Of a stretch of 64,000 nucleotides of DNA, positions 34,537 to 44,800 are shown one piece after another (position 1 is the first letter of the stretch; every line of letters starts with the position of its first letter). A program made the position numbers and the translations under genes. Origin of the DNA: RGIG426 sp045598065 (lineage in GTDB: Bacteria; Bacillota; Clostridia; Oscillospirales; Acutalibacteraceae); the NCBI GenBank assembly GCA_045598065.1, contig JAZLLJ010000030.1, forward strand, positions 8,111-72,110. The letters are read 5' to 3'. The notes below the pieces were generated by a model, which was not told the DNA's origin, ran no database searches, and saw only the letters and a list, made by a program, of their open reading frames with translations.

Positions 34537-34940
34537 ACGAATGGAATTTGATAGAAGCCGCCGAACAGGCGCGCAAACACGCCTACGTCCCCTATTCCCA
34601 CTTTGCGGTTGGCGCGGCGCTCCTTTGTGCCGACGGCACGGTAGTGACCGGTTGTAACGTGGAAAACGCATCCTATCCGCTCGGCAACTGCGCCGAGCGA
34701 ACGGCGATTTTTGCCGCCGTCGCCGCCGGAAAACGGGAGTTCTCCGCTCTCGCTATCGTCGGCGGAAAAGAAAACGAATCCGCCGACACACTTTGCCCTC
34801 CGTGCGGCGCCTGTCGGCAGGTCATCCGTGAATTTTGCGCTCCGGATTTCCCCGTTTTTCTCAAAAACGGCAGCGAAATCGTCCACCGCACACTTTCCGA
34901 GCTTCTTCCCGACAGTTTTGGACCGGATAACCTCGCCTGA
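34533..34940 (+). CDS. cdd: cytidine deaminase
   Basis: Deaminates (deoxy)cytidine to (deoxy)uridine. The 135-residue tetrameric-type enzyme has GCNVENASYPLGNCAERTA, with the zinc cysteine and catalytic Glu in CAE, and CPPCGACRQVIREF with the other two zinc cysteines. ATGA overlap with deoB indicates coupling. Last gene of the operon. Confidence 0.97.
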   Translation: MNEWNLIEAAEQARKHAYVPYSHFAVGAALLCADGTVVTGCNVENASYPLGNCAERTAIFAAVAAGKREFSALAIVGGKENESADTLCPPCGACRQVIREFCAPDFPVFLKNGSEIVHRTLSELLPDSFGPDNLA

Positions 34941-35014
34941 TATCACCGTTTTGCTGTAAAGCGTTTCGCCTTTTCGCATCAGAAAAATTCTCTTGATTCA
35001 TCCAAGCGTCCTTC

Positions 35015-35045
35015 AAAGAAACCGCTTTCCAAAGCGGTTTCTTTT
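35015..35045 (+). terminator. terminator after cdd
   Basis: AAAGAAACCGCTTT-CC-AAAGCGGTTTCTTTT: 14-bp stem with T-rich 3' side, 75 bases after cdd. Confidence 0.85.
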
Positions 35046-35161
35046 GTTTTATCTTTTTTCGTCGAAACGGGCAACATCTCGAAAAAGTATAAAGCGAAAT
35101 CCCTTTACGAATTCGCGCATTTTCCCCAACGCGAAAAGTGACGAAATCCGCGAAAAAACTA

Positions 35162-35190
35162 TTGACATTTCGATTGTTTTTCTGTATAGT
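35162..35190 (+). promoter_or_regulatory. promoter for potABCD
   Basis: TTGACA (35162-35167), a 17-base spacer and TATAGT (35185-35190), near consensus. It is about 255 bases upstream of potA, so the transcript has a long leader. Confidence 0.85.
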
Positions 35191-35196
35191 TATATC

Positions 35197-35447
35197 GTTG
35201 CTTTCTTATATATATAAAAAAGAATGCGTCTTTTTTCCATCGGCAGGTGCCGATAGCGGCAGAAACGAATACGCCGCAGGCGACTTTTTTCAAAAAAGTA
35301 CGCTTGTGAAAAACCCTTTGCGGAGGGCGTTTTCAAAATCTGCCGCGGTTTCTTGTTCCAAGGAACGCCGGAACGTTCGATTTCGGCTGACTACGGGAGA
35401 CTTCATACGCGGTCAAATCCGCGTATCCGCAAAGGGGGATGCACTCA
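35197..35447 (+). promoter_or_regulatory. structured 5' leader of potABCD
   Basis: About 250 bases without a convincing gene. Visible structures are ATCGGCA/TGCCGAT, ACTTTTTT/AAAAAAGT (35283-35299), ATACGCGG (35405-35412) with CCGCGTAT (35419-35426), and a long-range 11-base pairing between CCCTTTGCGGA (35314-35324) and TCCGCAAAGGG (35426-35436). The last covers the AAAGGGGG ribosome site of potA, so alternative folding could control translation. No known riboswitch class recognised. Confidence 0.5.
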
Positions 35448-36596
35448 ATGAACAACTCTATCATTACGCTCAAAGACATCGCTGTATCGTTTGACGGTGA
35501 ACAGGTGCTGAAGGACTTTAACCTTAGCATCTCCGATGGCGAATTCGTCACCTTGCTCGGCCCTTCCGGCTGTGGCAAGACGACGACACTTCGTCTTATC
35601 GGCGGTTTTATTTCACCAACAAGCGGCGATGTTTTTTTTGGCGAAAAAAACGTCCGCGACCTGCCGCCGTATAAGCGTGAGGTCAACACCATTTTCCAGC
35701 GGTATGCCCTGTTTCCGCACATGGACGTCTACGAAAACGTAGCGTTCGGTTTACGCGTGCAAAAAAAGAGCAAAGCCGAAATCGAGGAAACGGTACAGCA
35801 GATGTTGTCTCTCGTCAACCTTAAAGGCTTCGAACACCGCAAGGTGTCTACCCTTTCCGGTGGCCAGCAACAACGTGTTGCCATTGCCCGTGCGCTTGCC
35901 AACCGCCCGAAAGTGCTGCTTTTGGATGAGCCGCTCGCCGCGCTCGACTTAAAACTGCGTAAAGATATGCAAAACGAGCTGAAAAGTATGCAAAAGCAGC
36001 TCGGTATTACGTTTGTTTACGTTACCCACGACCAGGAAGAGGCTCTCTCGATGTCCGACACCGTCGTCGTGATGGACGGCGGCAAAATTCAACAAATCGG
36101 CACGCCGCTCGATATTTATAACGAGCCGATTAACGCCTTTGTCGCGGATTTTATCGGCGAAAGCAATATTTTGGACGGCGTGATGAAACGCGACTTTTTG
36201 GTGGAGTTCTTCGGCCGCACGTTTGAATGTCTCGACAGCGGTTTTGCCGAAAACGAACCGGTGGACGTGGTTATCCGCCCGGAGGATATCGATATTGTGG
36301 AACCGATTAAAGGCCACCTGATGGGTACGGTGACGTCCGTAACGTTCAAAGGCGTCCACTACGAAACCATCGTGGACTTCAAGGGTTTCAAATGGCTCAT
36401 TCAAACCACCGATTACTATGCTCCCGGCACCGTCATCGGCATCGTCTTAAACCCCGAAGACATCCACATTATGAAAAAATCCGAATACTCCGGCATGTTC
36501 GGCGATTACAGTTCCTATTCCGAGGAATTTGACGAAATGGCCGATCCGGAAATCGACCTCGTTGAAGAAACCAAGGAGGCCGAAAGCTATGAATAA
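35448..36596 (+). CDS. potA: spermidine/putrescine ABC transporter ATPase
   Basis: Cytoplasmic ATPase of the polyamine importer. ATG 35448 is chosen because AAGGGGG lies 9 bases upstream; ATG 35439 overlaps that site. Walker A is GPSGCGKTT (about 38-46), the signature LSGGQQQRVAIARAL (about 133-147) and Walker B VLLLDEPLAALD, followed by the H-loop THDQEEAL. A TOBE-like C-terminal domain (VDVVIRPEDIDIVEP) and an acidic tail EEFDEMADPEIDLVEE complete 382 residues. It overlaps potB by 8 bases. Confidence 0.96.
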   Translation: MNNSIITLKDIAVSFDGEQVLKDFNLSISDGEFVTLLGPSGCGKTTTLRLIGGFISPTSGDVFFGEKNVRDLPPYKREVNTIFQRYALFPHMDVYENVAFGLRVQKKSKAEIEETVQQMLSLVNLKGFEHRKVSTLSGGQQQRVAIARALANRPKVLLLDEPLAALDLKLRKDMQNELKSMQKQLGITFVYVTHDQEEALSMSDTVVVMDGGKIQQIGTPLDIYNEPINAFVADFIGESNILDGVMKRDFLVEFFGRTFECLDSGFAENEPVDVVIRPEDIDIVEPIKGHLMGTVTSVTFKGVHYETIVDFKGFKWLIQTTDYYAPGTVIGIVLNPEDIHIMKKSEYSGMFGDYSSYSEEFDEMADPEIDLVEETKEAESYE

Positions 36597-37407
36597 AAAA
36601 CGTCTGGCGGCTCCCTTCGGGCTGTGGATGTTTTTATTCACGGTCGTTCCCCTCGGTATGGTGCTTTGGTTTGCGCTGACCGACCAAAGCGGCACATTCA
36701 CTTTTTCGAATTTGCCGAAAATCACCGTCTATTCCAAAAGTTTTTGGTACTCTCTTTACGTAGGGGCCGTGTCCACCGCGGTATGTCTGGTGCTTGCCTA
36801 TCCCTTGGCTTTTTCCATCTCGCGCCGCAGCGAACGCGCCCAGCGCATCCTCGTTATGCTCGTGATGCTTCCTATGTGGATGAACTCCGTTTTGCGCATT
36901 ACGGCGCTGAAAAACATCTTGATGAACAACGGTATCCTCAACGCACTTCTCTCGGCACTTCACCTGCCGGAACAGCATCTAATGTATTCCACCGGCGCCA
37001 TCATTCTCGGCACAGTGTTCGACTTCTTGCCTTTTATGGTACTGCCGCTCTACTCCGTTATGACCAAAATCGACAACAAAGTATTGGAAGCGGCTCAAGA
37101 CCTCGGCGCCAACGGATTCCAGGTGTTTTGGCGTGTCGTTCTCCCCTTGTCCGTTCCCGGCATTACCGCCGGCATCACAATGGTGTTTGTGCCGTCGGTC
37201 AGTTCCTTTGTTGTGTCGGTTCTCTTGGGCGGTCAAGACAATATGATGATCGGTCAATGGATTGAAAAACTGTATACCGGCACCTCCCCTGATTTCAACG
37301 TCGGCGCGGTGCTGTCCCTTGTGCTGATGGTGCTGATGCTCCTTTGCATGGCGGTCATGAACGTCTTCGATAAAGACGATGACGAGATGGAGGGGATGAT
37401 TGCATGA
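36589..37407 (+). CDS. potB: spermidine/putrescine ABC transporter permease PotB
   Basis: ATG 36589 (MNKKRLAAPFGLWMFLF) has AAGGAGG upstream within the potA end. The 272-residue protein has six membrane helices and the ABC coupling (EAA) motif EAAQDLGANGFQVFWRVVLP. The C terminus is acidic (DKDDDEMEGM). It overlaps potC by 4 bases. Confidence 0.95.
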   Translation: MNKKRLAAPFGLWMFLFTVVPLGMVLWFALTDQSGTFTFSNLPKITVYSKSFWYSLYVGAVSTAVCLVLAYPLAFSISRRSERAQRILVMLVMLPMWMNSVLRITALKNILMNNGILNALLSALHLPEQHLMYSTGAIILGTVFDFLPFMVLPLYSVMTKIDNKVLEAAQDLGANGFQVFWRVVLPLSVPGITAGITMVFVPSVSSFVVSVLLGGQDNMMIGQWIEKLYTGTSPDFNVGAVLSLVLMVLMLLCMAVMNVFDKDDDEMEGMIA

Positions 37408-38210
37408 AAACACTCTCCAAAATCTACAATTTCCTCATTTTCGCGTTCTTGTACGCTCCTGTATTGGTGCTGATTGTCTTTTCGTTTAACGACGCAAGAA
37501 GCCAATCAAAATGGACCGGTTTTTCGTTTCACTGGTATCAAGACCTTTTCACAGACAGCGAGATTATGGAATCGCTGAAAATCACGTTGGAAATTGCCTC
37601 TCTTGCCGCCATTATTTCCACCGTCATCGGCGTGCTGTCAGCGCTCGGCATCTTTGCGATGAACGGCAAACTCCGCAAAACGTTTTTGGCGGTCAACAAC
37701 ATCCCGATGGTCAACCCCGAAATCGTGACCGGCATCTCGCTGATGCTGCTCTTTGTGTTCATTTACCGCGCCATCGGGATCCTACAACCGGGTTTTGTCA
37801 CGTTGCTGATCGCCCACGTCACCTTCTGTATCCCCTACGTCATCCTGCAGGTGATGCCGAAACTGCGGCAGCTGGACCCTCACCTTTACGAAGCGGCGGT
37901 CGATCTCGGCTGCCCGCCCACCAAAGCCTTTTTGAAAGTGGTACTTCCGGAAATCACCTCCGGCGTACTCACCGGCGCGCTGATGGCGTTCACCATGTCG
38001 CTCGACGATTTCGTCATCAGTTATTTCAACTCCGGCTCGACGGCGCAAACGCTGTCGGTGTATATCTACAACATCACCAGAAAAAAAGTTCCGAACAGCA
38101 TCAACGCACTGTCCACCTTGATGTTCGGCGCCATTTTGCTGTTGCTCGTTCTTATCAACATCCGCCAAGTGCGGGATATTGACAAAAAACAAAAGGGGGT
38201 TTCCAAATGA
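37404..38210 (+). CDS. potC: spermidine/putrescine ABC transporter permease PotC
   Basis: The 268-residue permease has six helices, the EAA loop EAAVDLGCPPTKAFLKVVLP and the family's FTMSLDDFVISYFNSG segment. Overlaps potB and potD by 4 bases each, so the four genes are one translation-coupled operon. Confidence 0.96.
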   Translation: MKTLSKIYNFLIFAFLYAPVLVLIVFSFNDARSQSKWTGFSFHWYQDLFTDSEIMESLKITLEIASLAAIISTVIGVLSALGIFAMNGKLRKTFLAVNNIPMVNPEIVTGISLMLLFVFIYRAIGILQPGFVTLLIAHVTFCIPYVILQVMPKLRQLDPHLYEAAVDLGCPPTKAFLKVVLPEITSGVLTGALMAFTMSLDDFVISYFNSGSTAQTLSVYIYNITRKKVPNSINALSTLMFGAILLLLVLINIRQVRDIDKKQKGVSK

Positions 38211-39268
38211 AAAAATTTATCGCGCTCGTTCTCTGCTTGGTTCTGATTGTTCCTTTTGCCGGTTGCAACAACGGCAAGAACACCGTCACCATCAACGTTT
38301 ATAACTGGGGCGAATACATCGACGACGAAGTGATGGACGTCAACGCAGAATTTACCAGACGTACCGGCATCAAAATCAATTACAAGACCTTTGAAAACAA
38401 CGAAAGAATGTATGCTCTGCTCAGTAAAGGCGGTGCCGATTATGACGTCGTGTGCCCGTCCGATTATATGATGGGAAAAATGATTGACGAAGGAATGATG
38501 AAAAAACTCAACTTCGACAATATCCCGAACTACAAGTACATCGGCGACGAGTACAAAAACCTCGCCTATGATCCCCAAAACGAATACTCCGTTCCCTATA
38601 CGTGGGGCACGGTGGGCATTTTCTATAACTCCAAATACGTGTCGGAAGAAGACGTGAAACAAAACTGGGACGTCCTTTGGAACGAGAAATACAAAGGAAA
38701 AATCTTAATGTTCGAGAGCCAGCGCGATGCGTTCGCTATCGCGCTGCAAAAACTCGGATATTCCCTCAACACCACAAACGAAAGCGAGTGGAACGAGGCG
38801 TATGACCTGTTGGAAGAACAAAAGCCGTTGGTGTTGCAATATGTTAACGACCAAGTGTACGACCTTATGATTAACGAAGAAGCGTGGATTGCGCCGTATT
38901 ATGCCGGCGACGCCAACATTATGATTTACGACGAAGCCGGTAACGAGGACATTAAGTTCTACATCCCCGAATCCGGCACCAACTTCTTTGTGGATTGCTG
39001 GGGCGTTCTTGAAAACAGCAAACATCCGGACGAAGCGGAGCAATATATCAACTTCCTCTGCGAAACCGAAGTCGCCAAAGCCAACGCGGAATACATCGGC
39101 TACTCTACACCGCACGTCGAGGCGCGCAAAATCCTTGATCCGGAAGTGGGCGAAAACCCCTATTTCTATCCGCCGGAAAGCATTATGAAAAACACCGAGA
39201 TGTTCCTGCCGCTGGACGATAAAATCAACAAACTGCAAGATGATTTGTGGGTGAAACTGCGCCAGTAA
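38207..39268 (+). CDS. potD: spermidine/putrescine-binding lipoprotein PotD
   Basis: Extracellular solute-binding protein. The signal peptide ends in the lipobox PFAGCNN (Cys20). The mature part begins VTINVYNWGEYIDDEVMD, the classic PotD start with NWGEY polyamine contacts, and continues CPSDYMMGKMI, SVPYTWGTVGIFYN and INEEAWIAPYYAGDA. At 353 residues it matches the family. Confidence 0.96.
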   Translation: MKKFIALVLCLVLIVPFAGCNNGKNTVTINVYNWGEYIDDEVMDVNAEFTRRTGIKINYKTFENNERMYALLSKGGADYDVVCPSDYMMGKMIDEGMMKKLNFDNIPNYKYIGDEYKNLAYDPQNEYSVPYTWGTVGIFYNSKYVSEEDVKQNWDVLWNEKYKGKILMFESQRDAFAIALQKLGYSLNTTNESEWNEAYDLLEEQKPLVLQYVNDQVYDLMINEEAWIAPYYAGDANIMIYDEAGNEDIKFYIPESGTNFFVDCWGVLENSKHPDEAEQYINFLCETEVAKANAEYIGYSTPHVEARKILDPEVGENPYFYPPESIMKNTEMFLPLDDKINKLQDDLWVKLRQ

Positions 39269-39298
39269 TTACAACGTCGTCGAAAAGGAGAAACCGCT

Positions 39299-40174
39299 AT
39301 GTTAACAACGCTTAAAAACGAAACGACCACCGTTACCATTTCCTCGCTCGGTGCCGAGATGCAATCCTTTGTGTCCGGCGGCATTGACTATCTGTGGAAC
39401 GGCGATCCTGCCTACTGGTCCGGCCGTGCGCCGCACCTGTTCCCCATTGTCGGCGGCCTCAGAAACGGCAAAGCCACCTCCTCCGGCGGTGACGTCACCT
39501 GCGCAAAACACGGTTTTGTGCGCAAAAGTGAGCTTGCCTTGGTGGAGGCGGACGACGAAAACGCCACCTATGCGCTGTACGCCAACGACGAAACGCGCGC
39601 GGTGTATCCGTATGACTTCGCGTTTTTCGTGAAATACCAACTGTCCGGCGTGTCGCTCAAAGTCACTTATGAAGTCCACAACACCGGCGACAAACCCCTG
39701 CCGTTTTGCATCGGCGGCCATCCGGGCTTCCGCGTGCCGCTGACGGCGGACGACTGCTTCGAGGATTATTGCATCGAACTGGAGCAAAAAGAAACCCTCG
39801 ACTGCCCGCAGGTGGATATGTCCGCCGCGCTCATCAACGACCGCATCCGCAACCGCGTGCTGACCGACAACAACAAACTCACCTTAAACCACGTGATGTT
39901 CCGCGGAGATGCGCTCATTTTCGACCGTCTTCAATCCCGTGTTATCCGCCTCTATTCCCAAAAAACCGGCCACGGCGTGGATATGAACTTCGAGAGCTTC
40001 CCCTTTGTCGCCGTATGGACGCCGGTGGAAGACAGCCCGTTCGTTTGCTTGGAGCCGTGGAACGGTATGGCAACCTGCGTGTCGGAGGACGACGTGTTCG
40101 AGCATAAAATCGGCGCGGAAATCCTGCCTGCCGGTGAAAAGAGCGTCTATAACTTCACGCTCACCGTGTATTAA
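39299..40174 (+). CDS. aldose 1-epimerase family protein
   Basis: Galactose mutarotase-like beta-sandwich of 291 residues. The start TVTISSLGAEMQSF, the APHLFPIVGGLRNG block, GFVRKSEL, the IGGHPGFRVPL segment (active-site histidine) and VCLEPWNGMAT (catalytic glutamate) mark the family. The closest subgroup is the short LacX/YeaD-like form, whose sugar substrate is not predictable. AAAAGGAG precedes ATG 39299. Only about 30 bases separate it from potD, so it may be the last gene of the pot operon without a functional tie. Confidence 0.88.
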   Translation: MLTTLKNETTTVTISSLGAEMQSFVSGGIDYLWNGDPAYWSGRAPHLFPIVGGLRNGKATSSGGDVTCAKHGFVRKSELALVEADDENATYALYANDETRAVYPYDFAFFVKYQLSGVSLKVTYEVHNTGDKPLPFCIGGHPGFRVPLTADDCFEDYCIELEQKETLDCPQVDMSAALINDRIRNRVLTDNNKLTLNHVMFRGDALIFDRLQSRVIRLYSQKTGHGVDMNFESFPFVAVWTPVEDSPFVCLEPWNGMATCVSEDDVFEHKIGAEILPAGEKSVYNFTLTVY

Positions 40175-40242
40175 ACGAAAAACGCCGTTTTTCGGGCTTT
40201 CTTCGAAAGAGACTCTTTCCCGCAAAATGAAAATAAACGCAA

Positions 40243-40278
40243 AAAACCGCCCGTATTCTTGCGAATACGGGCGGTTTT
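40243..40278. terminator. bidirectional terminator between convergent genes
   Basis: A 16-bp perfect stem AAAACCGCCCGTATTC / GAATACGGGCGGTTTT with TTGC loop and T runs on both strands. It separates the epimerase (+) from the end of the secretion-like operon (-). Confidence 0.92.
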
Positions 40279-40282
40279 CATT

Positions 40283-41053
40283 TTATTCTTCGGTCTCGTC
40301 AATTTCCGGCGTTTCCTCGTCAGGTTCTTCATCAAGAGCGGCTTGCAGTTTCTCCAATTTAGCTTTCATCTTCTGTTTTTTCCGCTCTTTCTTTTCGGCG
40401 GCGGCGCGTTCTTTCATTTCCGCCTTGTACGCTTTTTTCTCCTCTTTGGTCATTGTTTTCTCGATGACTTTTTTGTCCTCGTCGGTCGCATCCTTCTTGG
40501 CTTTCTTAATCTTCACCACATCCAGGCGTTCCAACTCGTAAGGAATATTCCGACTCCACTTCCAAAACGCGTGAGCAGCGTTAAGGCGCGCAATCAGCGT
40601 ACGAGCGGTCACTACCGTCATCTCCACGGCCTCCTCTTCCTTGTCGAGAGAAAGAAGAAGTACCGAGGGGTTATAGAGGACCGGGGCGTAAAAGGTGGCA
40701 ATTTGGTCGGGATCAGCATCCAGAAGCACACGCCGTCCGAGGTTTTGCAAAGATTTGTCGCCCTCTTCAAGCAATTTGCGCGCCCGTTGTTTTTTTCGGG
40801 TATCGCCGGTTTTACGGTTCTTTTTCTTTTCCTCTTTAGAGAGCACGTCCGACGACGACTCCTCTTCCGAGAAACGATAGCGGCGCTTGATCGCCGTAAC
40901 ACCAAATACACGAGCAAAACCCGTCCCGTTAAACGTGCCAAGCATCCGCATTTTCACCGATTCCCGAGCGGCCACGATGCAAGTATCGTAGTATGCGATA
41001 TATCCCAACAGAATGCGGCGTATTTCTTTTTTTACATCATTGATGTCGCTCAT
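40283..41053 (-). CDS. hypothetical charged cytosolic protein, 256 aa
   Basis: Unknown. Last gene of the 20-kb co-directional cluster. No signal peptide or membrane helix. The N-terminal half has a globular look (DTCIVAARESVKMRMLG, FNGTGFARVFG). A middle Lys/Glu linker and a globular piece (NPSVLLLSLDKEEEAVEMTV) follow, then a long Lys/Glu/Ala helix from about 185 to 240 (KKAYKAEMKERAAAEKKERK) and an acidic end (EEPDEETPEIDETEE). Likely an intracellular factor of the secretion-like system; that is context-based inference. Confidence 0.65.
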   Translation of the reverse strand: MSDINDVKKEIRRILLGYIAYYDTCIVAARESVKMRMLGTFNGTGFARVFGVTAIKRRYRFSEEESSSDVLSKEEKKKNRKTGDTRKKQRARKLLEEGDKSLQNLGRRVLLDADPDQIATFYAPVLYNPSVLLLSLDKEEEAVEMTVVTARTLIARLNAAHAFWKWSRNIPYELERLDVVKIKKAKKDATDEDKKVIEKTMTKEEKKAYKAEMKERAAAEKKERKKQKMKAKLEKLQAALDEEPDEETPEIDETEE

Positions 41054-41092
41054 AACGGCTCTCTCTTTTCTAAAAGTTCGCGAATATACTGA

Positions 41093-41863
41093 TTATTCCG
41101 CTTCGGTCGAAACCGGCGCAAGAGTTACCCACTCGTGCGAGAGGATTGAAAATCCGCCATCGTCGTTGTGCTGCAATTCCACTTTCAAGGTATCGTTGTT
41201 TTTCGCGTCGCGAATATAAATCAGACAGTTTTCCGTGCCGGAGCAAGCGAACGAATATCCGACAAGCGACACGCCGTTACCGACTTCTTCGCCCATATCC
41301 ATTTTCTCATACTTCACTTCACCGCGCATCGGGAAAAATTCCCATTCGGCATCTTCTTTTCCGGCAACGGTGACCGCAAAGCTACCGTCTGCCAGTTGTT
41401 TTACGGTATAGGAATCACTCTCAATGTCATCAGCCATTTCTTTGTGGCTCAAAGCCTTGTACGTGACCTTTTGCCCTTGCGCCGTTGCCGTCATGAAAAT
41501 CTGACTGCGAACATCCGTGCGAGAGAAAACGTCTCGCAAAGAGAACGTCAAGCAAGACTCGCCGGACATCAACGGCTTAATAAGGAACGTAGTTCCTTCT
41601 TCATTGGTGCTTTCAAGAACGGTGGACAGCGTGTTTCGCTCGTAGTCCGTGACAACCCACTCGTATCCTTCGAGAGAGCCTTTGATAAACAGTTTAATGT
41701 TGTCACCGTCTTGCGTCACGGTACACGGATATTTCGCGCTGCTGTCGTCCGCGTTCAGCGGAACAATCGCAGGCTTTTTGGGCGTGCAAAGCCACAGAAT
41801 CAAGAGCGCCACCGCCAAAGCGACCACGATACCCAAAACAATCCATATCACTTTCTTTTTCAC
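41093..41863 (-). CDS. membrane-anchored extracytoplasmic protein, 256 aa
   Basis: GTG start at 41863 with AGGGGGA upstream. A single N-terminal helix (VIWIVLGIVVALAVALLILWL, about 5-25) anchors a beta-rich outer domain. The stretch GDNIKLFIKGSLEGYEWVV resembles GDQVTIKPTVNGSLAGYGY near the C terminus of the giant protein encoded just upstream, which suggests the same fold or interaction surface. No catalytic motif is seen. Confidence 0.7.
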   Translation of the reverse strand: MKKKVIWIVLGIVVALAVALLILWLCTPKKPAIVPLNADDSSAKYPCTVTQDGDNIKLFIKGSLEGYEWVVTDYERNTLSTVLESTNEEGTTFLIKPLMSGESCLTFSLRDVFSRTDVRSQIFMTATAQGQKVTYKALSHKEMADDIESDSYTVKQLADGSFAVTVAGKEDAEWEFFPMRGEVKYEKMDMGEEVGNGVSLVGYSFACSGTENCLIYIRDAKNNDTLKVELQHNDDGGFSILSHEWVTLAPVSTEAE

Positions 41864-41893
41864 AACGATGTCCCCCTTGATACGTGGTAAAAC

Positions 41894-44800
41894 TTATTCG
41901 GTCACAGAAGTTGTTGTCGGTTCGGTAACTTCCGTTTCCGAACCGGAGGCGACGGTTTCCGTCGTCTCCGGCGAAGTCTCTTCGGTAGGTGTCGGCTCGG
42001 TAGATGCTGTCGTCGGCTCAGTGGTCGTGAGCATCGTGTTTTCCGCCTCAACGCTGATTTCCACTACCGCCTGAACAGCCGGGTTTTCATCCGACGTGAT
42101 AATCACACGGTACACTTCGATTCCACCGGTCGTGTTCCGCGGCGAATCAAACACAATCTGACTGCCGTTTTTCGTGAAGCAATCCACTTCGGAAACCGCG
42201 TCGCCGACCGCTTTGACCGCCGACACCGTGTACCCGTATCCGGCAAGCGAACCGTTCACTGTCGGTTTAATCGTCACCTGATCGCCGGAGTACACGAGCA
42301 CCGCGCTCTTCCCTTGGGAATCGCTGTTGATGGTGCTGGATTTTTCAACTTTGCTGTTATAGAAACTGGTCTTCGTCGAAATCGAAATGTTGCACAGGTT
42401 AATCGTGCGCGGATCACCCTCACGGATAATCGGATCGGACAATTTACGCTCAGCCAACTGCTCTTTGCCGTCAACAATCGTCCGCACTTTGAGATTTTCT
42501 ATACCCCACGCCGCCTGGCTGTACGGCTCCTTGGAGTGCGGTTCAATAACGACATACCGAATCTCACTGCAATTCTTCATCAGGAAACTAAACGTTGCCG
42601 TTTTGCCGGCTTCCAGTTTCCCGTCGGTCATATAGGCACGCACGTCGTCGATGGCCATCGTACGGGTTTGGCGACCATCCTGGCTGACATAACCAATCGT
42701 CATGCGAATGGGATCCGCCGTAGACGAACTTACAACATCTGTGCTTTCCGCGGTAGTAACGGTAATTTCCACGGGCGCAACGTTGACATCCGTCACACTC
42801 ATCAGTACCGGAGTAGCTGTAAGTTTGGCCGCTGCCGCGAAGTTATACCATTTGGTCGGCGTGCTGGTATCACCCTGTATCGGATAGCAACCCACCGTCA
42901 TTCCGTCCACCGAAGCATTGACGCTGCCGGTGCCGGCGACGGTAATGCCGGTAATCTCTTTCAGGTTGGGGATAGCAAAAGGAACCTGAACGAGCAATCC
43001 CGGTTTCACAGCCGCATACTTCATAATTTCCTGTCCATCAGCATCCTTTGTCTTCACATCCGTCAGGAAAACGTACGGCGAACTGTATTCTTTCCCCAGA
43101 GGATCGCCTTTCAGCGTATAGCGAATCGAAATAGCCACATCGGATGCCTCGGCAACCAAGCCGGAGGCAACCGTGTCCTTACCAAACAGCATCGTAACGA
43201 TCTGCTGTTCAGTGGATATGGAATGCTTGCTCGAGGGGAATTGCTCACCGGTACTGCTGAATACGTTGATGGGATTTCCAGTACCCGGCGTATGATAATC
43301 CATATAGTAATATCCGATAACCACACCGGAACGTACGTGCTGAACAATCATATGGTCCACCAAAGCGCTGACCTTATCCAAACTGGGCACGACGAGGTTC
43401 GTCTTGTTCAGCGTGGTAAAGCCGTACGCCGTGATGCCGGTAGCATAGAACACTCTGTCGGTAGTATCGTAGTTAAGACCGTTGACCGTCATTCGCATCG
43501 GGCCGTCGTGATCGGAAGATTCATACGTCAACTCCGCTCTGAGGTCATAGACCTTGGTGGTCTGCCCGTTCGATACTTTCACCGGTGACTGAGCGTTTTC
43601 CGCCATATAGACGTACACGTTCAGTGAATCGTTTCTATTTTCCGGTTTACGGGTGATCGTAGAGGACCAACCCTCTTCCGATTCCTTCGTTACAATAGTG
43701 TTGTCCTCAAAAGTGATTACCTGGTTACCCTCATCTTGGTTCGGAGGAAGAATGACGGCATAAGTATTTTGATCGCTCTTGGTAATCAATTTCATCTGAT
43801 TATCGGTGTGACGTTGGAACTCATCCACGCAGTTTAGACGAAGCGTGCCGTTCTCCAACAACTGCCACACTTTCACTTCCTTGATGTTCCACGTTGTACC
43901 GTACACGTCGCGTGCAAAGAGTTCTATTTTCTTAATAGAAGTCACATCCGTCAGACTGATAAAGAAACGGTCGGTATGTCCCTCGCGGAACATATATTCG
44001 CGGTTGCTGACAGCGCAGACCACTTCTCCGCCGCTCTCGCCGGTCATTTTGCCGAGTGACTTACCTTCACGTGTCTCGTAGCGAGGTTGCTGACCGTTGT
44101 ACTCGTACATCTTCTGGACAACGTCAAAGTTCTTCTTTTGTTCTCCGTCTTTATTGATGTAGGTAACCGTCGCCGTCACTGTTCCTTCAAACTGACTATC
44201 GAAAGCCTCACCCGAATACGTATCCTCGGCGGCCACATTATACGGATCCGTCGTAATGGAGACCATCAAGTTGGAACTGACGCCCTTTCCGGAGACCGTA
44301 AACTCACGCACCAAGTCGCTGGCGTTACGGCCTTGAAGACCGGACGCCGTGTTTTTCGGCGCATCGTCGCGGTAGTCAATCTTAATCCATCCGACGTTGT
44401 CGAAGAACCACGAAGTCGAAGCCACCGCCGAACTTTTCTTCGTCACGGTGATACTCTTGATATTCAATTTATCGAAAATGTCGGTGCTCTCGTTGGTATC
44501 CGAATCGTCCGGCAAAATGCGAATCGCCGTCAAGTCGCCGAGGTCTTGGTTCGTATAAATGGTAAACGATTCTTTCTCACCGGCACGGAAACCGTCTGCC
44601 GTCAACTGTTGGTTTGCGAGAACGTACCCACTGTTGCCGCCTTGGAACGTCAACTGGAAGTAGAACAAGTTTTTCGAGCCGGTGTCACCGTCTTTTTCGT
44701 TTGCGGAATCGTTGCCTGCCACCTGGACTTCCACCTCATAGGTTCCACGAACACGGTTGAAGCCCAGATCCTGCATCGACTCCTTGTAGGTCATAGAATG

